Of a stretch of DNA of 64,000 nt, positions 32,230-39,588 are shown piece by piece (within the stretch, counting starts at the first letter, position 1; every line of letters starts with the position of its first letter). The translations under genes were made by a program, and so were the position numbers. The notes under the pieces were generated by a model that saw only the letters and a program-made list of their open reading frames with translations, had not been told where the DNA came from and searched no databases. This DNA comes from Actinostola sp. cb2023 (Eukaryota > Cnidaria > Anthozoa > Actiniaria > Actinostolidae): NCBI GenBank assembly GCA_033675265.1, contig JAUJYZ010000785.1, forward strand, positions 280,356 to 344,355. The letters run 5' to 3'.

Positions 32230-32281
32230 ACAACAACATTCACTAGGCGGTTGTTTTCTCAGTCTACATTTTATTCACTCA

Positions 32282-33649
32282 ATGTCATATCACAGTGACA
32301 GTGAATTTGAAAAAAAACGAAAACGCTACAACTACAACTACAAGAAACGACGACAACATATCACAAGATATATCCAAGAGTTTATCGAGGACCAAAGACC
32401 CGAGACAACTAAGAAAAAAACCGATTATGACATAGGAATATGGAAAAAGTTCTGTTCTTCAAACAACGAGAACAGGGAAATCGAGGAAATACCTGCTGTT
32501 GAGATGAATGTCCTGCTCTGTAGGTTCTTCATGAACGTGAAGAAAAAAAATGGCGGCGAGTACGAGCCTTCGTCACTGACATCGATACACAGAAGTATCC
32601 AAAGGTATCTTAACAACAAGAACTCTCCTTTGAATTTGTTTAAAGACCAGGAGTTCAACAAGTCCAGGGAAGTTCTCGTAGCAAAGAAGCGTCAGCTAGT
32701 TGAAATCCATGCCAAAGGTAATCGTCCTCAAGCTGCAAGAATTATGACCGAAGCTGAAGAGGACTTGTTGTTTGAGAAAGGGCAGTTTGGAGACCATAAC
32801 CCCGAAGTACTTCAGAGAACCATTTGGTGGGCATTTTCCCTCCATTTTGGATTCAGAGCTCGAGACGAGTCTAGAAAGTTAAAATGGGGCGATGTAAGCC
32901 TTGATAAAGATCCAGAAACTGGAACTGAAATCCTAGTTTGGAGAGCTGAGCGAGGGTCCAAAACAAGACACGGAGATGGCCACCAAAGAGCTTTCAGTCC
33001 AACAGCTCACCCCACAAACAACGAACGATGTCCAGTAAAGCTGTACAAGGCCTTCGCAAGTCATCGACCTGAAGCGATGAAAAAGCCAGATTCTCCATTC
33101 TTTTTGGCAGTAAACCATAAAAGAAAAGAAGGTTCAGGAATATGGTATTCAAACAGCCCTTTAGGAAAGAATTCCATCGGAAAATTTTTGGTGAGTGCTG
33201 CTCAAGCCGTTGGTTTGCCTGGCAATGTCAGTAACCATTCCATTAGAAAAACATGCATCTCACGCCTAATGGACGCTGGTATCCCTGAAAACTACGTAGC
33301 TCAGCTAAGTGGCCATAAGAACCTGAAGAGTCTTGACGCCTACAAGTCTGCATCTACTTCGCATCAACGACAAATGTCAATGGTTCTTAGTCGTTCGTCA
33401 ACATCCAATGCTACGAACACCCAAAGTACAAGTTCTACTCAGGCCATGAGCACAACATCACTCTCCGTACAAGGTGAAGAAGATGTGATAAAATCTGCTT
33501 GTGGTGGTGTATTTTCAAGTGCTACCATCGGTAAATTTGAAGGTTGTACTTTCAACTTCAACTTGATCACTGATTCCAAGAGAGTCGACGAAAACAGCAG
33601 TGAAGCTAAACGAAAGCGTATCGACGAAAGTGTTCAGGACACCGATTGA
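32282..33649 (+). CDS. Crypton-like tyrosine recombinase, intact, 455 aa
   Basis: Intronless tyrosine recombinase of the eukaryotic Crypton/DUF3504-like group (related to domesticated KIAA1958, KCTD1, QRICH1 and ZMYM genes). The catalytic set is complete: Arg192 in FGFRARDE, His319-x-x-Arg322 in NHSIRKTCISR, His345 in LSGHKN and nucleophile Tyr354 in LDAYKS. Residues about 25-140 form the likely core-binding domain. Basic stretches at 11-24 (KKRKRYNYNYKKRR) and 443-446 look like nuclear signals. The last 90 residues are Ser/Thr-rich and contain GCTFNFNL, a C-terminal motif type seen in related animal genes. A TATA box lies 53 bp upstream and AATAAA 205 bp downstream. The reading frame has no break, so it may be active. 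It splits a diverged 2,044-bp-family element and is flanked by an 18-bp direct repeat. It would catalyse excision and integration through a circular intermediate (family knowledge). Confidence 0.85.
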   Translation: MSYHSDSEFEKKRKRYNYNYKKRRQHITRYIQEFIEDQRPETTKKKTDYDIGIWKKFCSSNNENREIEEIPAVEMNVLLCRFFMNVKKKNGGEYEPSSLTSIHRSIQRYLNNKNSPLNLFKDQEFNKSREVLVAKKRQLVEIHAKGNRPQAARIMTEAEEDLLFEKGQFGDHNPEVLQRTIWWAFSLHFGFRARDESRKLKWGDVSLDKDPETGTEILVWRAERGSKTRHGDGHQRAFSPTAHPTNNERCPVKLYKAFASHRPEAMKKPDSPFFLAVNHKRKEGSGIWYSNSPLGKNSIGKFLVSAAQAVGLPGNVSNHSIRKTCISRLMDAGIPENYVAQLSGHKNLKSLDAYKSASTSHQRQMSMVLSRSSTSNATNTQSTSSTQAMSTTSLSVQGEEDVIKSACGGVFSSATIGKFEGCTFNFNLITDSKRVDENSSEAKRKRIDESVQDTD

Positions 33650-33853
33650 TTTGCCTTGGAAGTTGAAGACAGTTAGGACAGTTAGATCGTGCTTTTCTTT
33701 GTAAATTGAGCCTAGTTTTGCTTTAAAAGCACGTACAAAACACGCCTCGTGTTTCATGAATGAAAGTGACAGAGTTCACAGACACTTGTAATTTTCCATA
33801 TTTGGGAACGAATGACGTCAATGCCATTGTATTGTTTCAGCAAGATGTAAACA

Positions 33854-33859
33854 AATAAA
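33854..33859 (+). terminator. Poly(A) signal of the recombinase gene
   Basis: AATAAA in ACAAATAAAAGTCG, 205 bp after the stop codon, followed by a GT-rich stretch. It fits the 3' end of a short transposon transcript. Confidence 0.5.
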
Positions 33860-33915
33860 AGTCGTGCGACAAAAAATGTTTTAGTTTTCGCTTGCTTGGA
33901 AAAAAAAAAAAAAAG

Positions 33916-34061
33916 TTATTTACCGACTTAGGTCGGTCCGTACAGGGAAAAACTGTGCCCTCGGTCTTGAAAGTGCTGACCTCGGGCCTTCGGCCTCGGT
34001 CAGCACTTTCAAGACCTCAGGCACAGTTTTTCCCTGTACGGACCTCCCAGTCGGTAAATAA
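33916..34061. mobile_element. Foldback MITE, 146 bp
   Basis: TTATTTACCGAC at the left and GTCGGTAAATAA at the right bound arms of about 65-70 bp (GGTCGGTCCGTACAGGG, AAAAACTGTGCC, CTTGAAAGTGCTGACC and their inverses) around the loop GGGCCTTCGGCC. It lies between the recombinase gene's poly(A) signal and the right-hand 18-bp repeat. Confidence 0.85.
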
Positions 34062-34325
34062 CCTCTATATATTGATCAGCAATACCACAATCGACAAGTT
34101 GTGAATGAATAACAAAAGTCGGAGTTCGTAATATGACTGACAATTTGTAAGAACTTGGAAGCGATACTTACATTCTTACGAAAACCGTATTATTTAATTA
34201 CTCCTTGTTTCTCTCAGTGATAGTCATTTGCCGGCTAAATGAGTTGTTCTATTTCAATGACAATAATGAAAAACTGTTGATTTTTACTAAGTTCACATCA
34301 ACTTAAATAATTCATGAGTCGTCCA

Positions 34326-34453
34326 TCGAATGCGTTCATCACCCCCTACCCGCTAAGGCGAAACCTTGACGTGTCATTGTCTTTCAACCGTTTTCAACCG
34401 ACTTTTTAACCTAAAATGGTTTCGCCTTAGCGGGTAGGGGGTGAACGCATTCG
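34326..34453. mobile_element. Inverted-repeat MITE, 128 bp
   Basis: CGAATGCGTTCATCACCCC, CTACCCGCTAAGGCGAAACC and the reverse complement GGTTTCGCCTTAGCGGGTAG, GGGGTGAACGCATTCG bound a centre of about 55 bp. Confidence 0.85.
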
Positions 34454-34944
34454 ACACTACATTTTACCCTTCCCTACGCCCGGTGAGGTGTATTTTGTCA
34501 CTCATTCCCAGTTTTTTACCGTTCCTGTCTCCGACTTTTTTAGGTCACGCCTGTTTTGTTGATTTTCAACGGTGGATTTTCGTGTTTGGAGATCATTTCT
34601 AAATTCGTGGAAAGAGGTAGGGTTATGTTTTGGGGATATTCAGATGTATATATTGTCTATTCAAGCTGTGATGAGTTTCAATTTTGGATGTAAACCTTTT
34701 TTGGAGAAATAAACGCTTGAAATTGTGGCCGTTTGAATTCGTTTTTTTCGTGCTTTGATTCCTACCTTGTCACAGTATACATATGAGGGGAAAACAAATA
34801 CCCAAAATGATTAAAATGAGCTGAAATTCACTCCAGATGTGAAGAATCTATAGTAAAACACACTGTGGTTGTTTTAGTAAACTTTATTCAGAATTTTCAG
34901 AGAAATTGTGTTTTTAGGTTTTTCAATAAAACTGATAGCTGCCA

Positions 34945-34966
34945 TGACTCATGAGTAGAGCTTGGG
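34945..34966 (+). mobile_element. Right terminus of a 7-bp-TSD family element
   Basis: GAGCTTGGGCTACCTGTG matches the right end of 4464-5616. It lies where similarity of the host element resumes (CAGTAAG...CACTGACA), so it marks the end of an insertion of several hundred bases. The left end was not located. Confidence 0.5.
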
Positions 34967-35378
34967 CTACCTGTGCAGTAAGTCGGAGAAGGGAGAAGTG
35001 CATTTTGATCACTGACATTGACAACTACACAAGTCAAATAGCTCAGTCATAATTTATGAAAAATAATTTGCAGAGGATTATTAAACAGCCCTTCTGCCCT
35101 AGTATAGGCAAGTCCTTTTATTAGAGAACATTTAGAGCAAATACTACGTTATTACCTCGAGAAAAATACTTTTAGTTGAGCTTTACATTTCAACAAAACT
35201 TTCGTGTGTCGAGTCCAACATGCAAATCTCCACCATTCAAAATGTAAAAGGACTACTTTAAAATCATCCAATTCCTTCTAAAGTTACTTAAAGTTGACAA
35301 GAATTGTAAACTTCTAAACTTACCATGCCTAAGGAATAGAATCCAAACGTTTACACCGTACTGAAAAATCAGTCTTTG

Positions 35379-35984
35379 TTAAGGCCCGGACACACGGTGC
35401 AACTGTTGCGCGCAACGTTGCACGCAACAGAATTTAGGGGGATGCCACACGCTACAACTTTTCTTGCAACTGTTGCGCGCAATTCGCTGAAGTTCCTAAT
35501 AAAACGAACATCAGAAATCTTTATTTATGTATTGAATTGTTAACATTAAGCCGCGTCCCTTTGTACATAGTGCTATTTTGTGCAAATGATTCTGATCGAA
35601 ACGCATGTAAACCCAAGCAATCAGCGATTCACGCTTTTCGCCGATGACATTTGCGAATTAGCACTTTTTTATTTACTTGAATTTCGATCAGATTGACAAT
35701 CTTGATCTTGATAAATTAATGAAATATACTGAAAAAAGCAAGAATTCAGAACGCGTACCAATCGAATTTAACACGAGCCTCAAACCACTGTTATTGTAGT
35801 CAGCGGAATTACGAAATAATCGCATTTTATTGGATGAGAGCATCGGGCAGTTGCAAGAAATGTTGCAAAAGTACGTAGAACTCGATTCTACTTCTGCAAC
35901 TGTTGCGCGCAACAGTTGCAAGGGTGGACACACGGTGCAATTCGCTGTTGCGCACAACAGTTGCACCGTCTATCCGGGCCTTAA
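35379..35984. mobile_element. TTAA-flanked inverted-repeat element, 598 bp
   Basis: TTAA at 35379-35382 and 35981-35984 flank GGCCCGGACACACGGTGCAA ... TTGCACCGTCTATCCGGGCC. The arms repeat CAACTGTTGCGCGCAAC several times on both sides. TTAA target duplication is used by piggyBac and Kolobok transposons. The purine-start GG end fits Kolobok better (family knowledge). The interior is AT-rich with no transposase, so it is non-autonomous. Confidence 0.75.
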
Positions 35985-35986
35985 CG

Positions 35987-36539
35987 ACCCGGCGTAGTCA
36001 ATCGATGAAATCGATGATCGATGAAAATCGATATCAATCGATATCAATTAATCGATTGATATCGGAAATCGATGGCCAATCGATGCAGCAAAAATCTATG
36101 ACCTTTGATCGATTGTTATCGATTGCCCTAAAATAGATCGATTTTCATCGATTGCTTGCGTTGTTTTGTTTTGTTTTGTTTTACAGGGTTTTTTCTTTCT
36201 CCTTGTTGGACTTGTAAAGGACAACATTGATAACCCTTCACGATGCATCGATCGCACTTTTAGACTGACTTGGTGGCTTTCCCAGCGGCTTTCCATAGAC
36301 GAAATTTTAGCGGCAACGTACAGAGGTCGAGAGGACTACGTCACGAAATCTTGTACTCAACCCGATAACAATCGATCGATGATCGATTTTCATCGATTGT
36401 CATTTTTCTTGTGTGACTATCGATTGGTGATCGATTGCCCAAAAACAATCGATATCAATCGATTAATTGTCATCGATTGATATCGATTGTTCGATTGGAT
36501 TTCCGATCATCGATTTTCATCGATTGCGTACACCGGGTA
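35987..36539. mobile_element. ATCGAT-rich inverted-repeat element, 553 bp
   Basis: ACCCGGCGTAGTCAATCGATG at the left mirrors CATCGATTGCGTACACCGGGT at the right. Both arms, about 140 and 160 bp, are dense in ATCGAT and its overlaps (GATATCGATTG, ATCGATTTTCATCGATTG). The centre (about 36150-36350) is T-rich then ordinary sequence. The palindromic hexamer ATCGAT lets the arms pair in many registers. Similar text (TCGATTGATATCAATTTATCG) recurs briefly at about 42960-42985. Confidence 0.65.
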
Positions 36540-36870
36540 TACGAACTTCTCTTCAAATGTCCCACCATTTTTAAAAACTTCAGCTACTTTACCCTGGGTA
36601 CCCCCCACGAGCCTGTAGTGTGCGGCGGCTTCGAAGGTAAAATCCGAATGTTTCACGGAAAAGTGCACCAGCTGCGTTCGCCGCACATCGGTCCATGATA
36701 CGCCATCAGTTTCATACCTTGTTTCAATATACACATTGCTGCGGGCGCGTCCCGCAGGACGTACACAGGGATCCCAACATACATTTCTATGCACAGGGAA
36801 CCCAATATAATACGTATCGCGCGCGCGCTCTACCACAGGAAACCCATCAAAAAAAGATGCGTGCATGCAA

Positions 36871-37254
36871 AATGAATTTTTCTCTCGTTTTGAAAATTAG
36901 AGAAAAAATATGCTCTCGTCGGTATGTGCGTGTTCCCCTTGGGATTCTTTTAAGGTATTTAAGGGTCGTTTGTTTAAGGGTTTGTCCTCTTGGTGCTCTC
37001 TTCTGGAGACTAACGTCTTAAATTTTGCTCTTTGATGTTTGCTTGTTTACAATTTTGTTTTGTTCTCTTTGTTTCAGTGTTTTCCAAGGAATGCAATTGT
37101 TTGCTGAATGGTTGGGACGATCTGTGTCCTGTTTCCAAATTGGTAACTTTTGTATCTTCAGAGAGAGATAAATTGTAAATTGACCGTTTGAAGTGTCGTG
37201 TGTGCCCATTTATATTAAATTAAATTGGAATATGGTATTCCTGTTAACGCTAAG
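36871..37254. other. Intergenic, nothing recognised
   Basis: No gene recognised. Ordinary AT-rich sequence preceding the minisatellite. Confidence 0.4.
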
Positions 37255-38190
37255 TAAATTTGGGACGCGATGTGCCCGTAAAATTGCAGTAATGTTGGGA
37301 CGTGATGTGCCCGTTAATATTTTGTAATATTGGGACGTGAGGTGCTCGTAGGGACGCGATGTGCCAACTAAAATTGCAGTAATATTGGGTCCGGTGATAT
37401 ACCCGTTATTTATATTATGTATGATAGGGACGTGATGTGCCCGTAGGGACGCGATGTGCCCATAAAATTGCAGTAATATTGGGTCGTGATATACCCGTTA
37501 TATACACCTATTTCAAAAATCGTTGTCGCAGCCGAAGCAACAGTCAACACTCCAAGTCTGCAAAGGATTTCGGGAATTTTTCTCGTAATTAATTTATTCA
37601 GTTGTGGTCATTGTAAATAGTTATCATGAATGTAGTTTTTCAGCTCATTAACTGTTTGGAAGCGTACGTTGCACATTTTTTTAATGAGAATGCTTGATGC
37701 CTGCTCTTGTTCAACGGGGTTAGTACCCGCACCAACACGTTTGTAGTACTAGTACTTTCCAAAATATTCGGTTTAACACCTGAGCTACCACTTCAGCTTG
37801 CCATAATAACATGTCTCAAACGCATGCAACCAAAATATTCTCTGAATGAATGAATTACGAGAAAAATTACCGAAATCCTTTGCAGTCTTGGAGTGTTGAC
37901 TGTTGCTTCGGCTGCGACAACGATTTTTGAAATAGGTGTATATTATGTATGATAGGGACGTGATGTGCCCGTAGGGACGTGATGTGCCCATAAAATTGCA
38001 GTGATATTGGGACGTGATGTGCCCGTTAATGTTATGTAATGAAAGGGTCGTGATGTGCCCGTTAATGTTATGTAATGAATGGGACGTGATGTGCCCGTAG
38101 GGACGCGATGTGCCCATAAATTGCAGTAATATTGGGACGTGATGTGCCCGTAAATATTATTGTAGGATTGGGACGGTATGTGCCCGTAAA
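37255..38190. repeat. GGGACGTGATGTGCCCGT minisatellite, two blocks
   Basis: GGGACGTGATGTGCCCGT alternates with TAAAATTGCAGTAATATTG or TAATGTTATGTAATGA spacers, from 37255 to 37500 and again from 37943 to 38190. The blocks are separated by the TA-flanked element at 37501-37942, so it was one array before that insertion. Confidence 0.85.
37501..37942. mobile_element. TA-flanked inverted-repeat element, copy A, 442 bp
   Basis: TATACACCTATTTCAAAAAT ... ATTTTTGAAATAGGTGTATA, with arms of about 100 bp sharing CGTTGTCGCAGCCGAAGCAA and AGTCAACACTCCAAG. TA on both sides fits a Tc1/mariner-type target duplication. No transposase. The inverted relative is at 43870-44292. Confidence 0.8.
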
Positions 38191-38389
38191 CATGAAGTAA
38201 ATTTGGGATTGAAGTTGTGCCAATAAACCTTTTGAATGTTAAATTCCCCTTCCTTGTAGTCGACTTCGTTTGTTCTTGCTCCTCAATAGGAGGGATTTTT
38301 TCCCTCTGAATCCTTAATTGTGATTAGCGTGTTAATGTTTTCGCAAGTTTTTGTGTTTTTCAGATGTGTTTCAGTCTTGTATATGCATG
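38191..38389. other. Spacer before the second recombinase
   Basis: Contains AATAAACC at 38221 and a T-rich tract ending TTTTTCAG at 38357-38364, which could be a splice acceptor for the coding exon that follows. No other gene. Confidence 0.4.
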
Positions 38390-39422
38390 GCAGGAGTTCA
38401 ACGCTGCAATTCCAGATCATCTTCAAGAGACAGCCAAACCTGTAAAAGAATCATGCAGTTGTTGCCTCCAAGGCCAGCGGTACCGTGAGGACCTACTTAT
38501 CAGGTTTCAAGCGTTGGAAACAATGGTGTAGCGTAAAGCATATTTTCTACAGCATCGACTGGGCGCTGCAGTTGGGAGGCCTTTCGAAGATTTCTTCCCA
38601 TTTCATCCTCTAGTCTCGTCTATGTGCTCTGCCTCTCAAAGAATCTTGGAAAGACCAAAACTCAAAAAAGAACTTATTACAGCAGAGATGCTGAAGATGT
38701 TGGTTGAGTCAAAAATCAAAGATAAGTGTCCTTCCTTGATGGAATTAAGAACTGTAGCCTTGTGTTTATTAAGTTACGCGCGATTTTTTCGTTTCAGCTG
38801 TGATTTGGTTAAAATTAGGGCATGTGACGTGAAGTTTTCCTCTTCTTTTTGTAGAATTTTCGTCGAATCGTCCAAGACAGACCAGCTGCGCGAAGGTACA
38901 TGGGTGACGATTGCTCGTTCGGCAGACCTGGTCACGTGCCCCGTTAAAGCCTTAGAACTATATATTGGCGCAGCTGATATCAACTTGGATGATGACTTGA
39001 CTTTATTTCGAGCGATTTCTCCGCCTGCCTCGTACGCGTCTTCCAAACTTCGCCAACGAAGCATCAGTTATACGAGAGTCAGGGAGCTTATCAGGGACGC
39101 CTTTAAAGACTTTACAGACGTTTCAGCTATAGGAGTTCATAGTTTGAGAGCTGGTGGAGCCTCTGCTGCTGCGAATGCGGGTATTCCCGATATACTTTTT
39201 AAGAGACACGGAAGATGGTCGAGTGAGAATGCCAAAGATGGCTATATTAAGGACAATTTAGACAATATGCTCTGTTTCGAGAGCTTTAGGGATTTAGTTT
39301 TTGGCCGAGCCCAGCAGGTCGGAGAGTGTGGTCCATGGGGCTGGGATTTTTCCTCGTTTTATCGTTACGAGCACGCAGAGGTTTTTTTCATCCTATGGAT
39401 GCTCGTACTCACTCTCCTTTAA
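38390..39422 (+). pseudogene. XerD-like tyrosine recombinase, partial
   Basis: Phage-integrase-type tyrosine recombinase of the kind repeated in cnidarian genomes and related to the DIRS-like/XerD-homolog group. The catalytic domain (38622-39422, 266 residues from the first Met) holds Arg57 in FFRFSCDL, Lys85 in SSKTDQ, His173-x-x-Arg176 in VHSLRAGG, His196 in KRHGRW and Tyr208 in KDGYIKDN, so the active site looks complete. The frame continues upstream without Met to 38532 (GRPFEDFFPFHPLVSS), so the Met is not a natural start. Remnants of the core-binding domain (KASGTVRTYL, RWKQWC) at 38466-38530 are in another frame, and the middle of that domain is missing. The C-terminal 35 residues after VFGRAQ look non-homologous. 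It is a partial or decaying copy, possibly one exon. It is not closely related to the recombinase at 32282. Confidence 0.7.
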
Positions 39423-39588
39423 TATATTTGACTTTAATCTATTAGGCTCTACGTTGATTCTTCTAATAAAATCTCCGTGCAGTCTCCAGCGAGCACGCGA
39501 CAAACAACAGATGGTTGTTGGTTTTGTTTTGAGGTTGGGGGGTGCACGGGTTTTGGATTGGGATAAGTAAATTAGACGAGAGTAATAT
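39423..39588. other. Short spacer
   Basis: No gene. Ordinary sequence between the recombinase and the foldback element. Confidence 0.4.

Larger units (their letters stand above)
34068..36870 (+). mobile_element. Diverged 2,044-bp-family copy, right piece
   Basis: Resumes at TATATTGATCAGCAATAC (34068-34085). It then follows copy 1 with about 10-20% differences: CACAATCGACAAGTTGTGAATGAATAA at 34086, GTCAAATAGCTCAGTCATAA at 35032, AAAGTTACTTAAAGTTGACA at 35279, and the right arm from 36540 (CTTCAGCTACTTTACCCTGGG, CATACCTTGT, the CACAGGGATCCC motif) to ACAGGAAACCC at about 36835-36848. It is interrupted by at least four insertions: 34326-34453, a piece ending at 34966, 35383-35980 and 35987-36539. 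This makes it older than the two 2,044-bp copies. No transposase. Confidence 0.7.

Noticed and set aside
38622..39422. Bacterial contamination or prophage (XerD-like integrase)
   Set aside because: The surroundings are eukaryotic repeats, and the protein fits recombinases dispersed in invertebrate genomes. No bacterial gene density or ribosome-binding sites.
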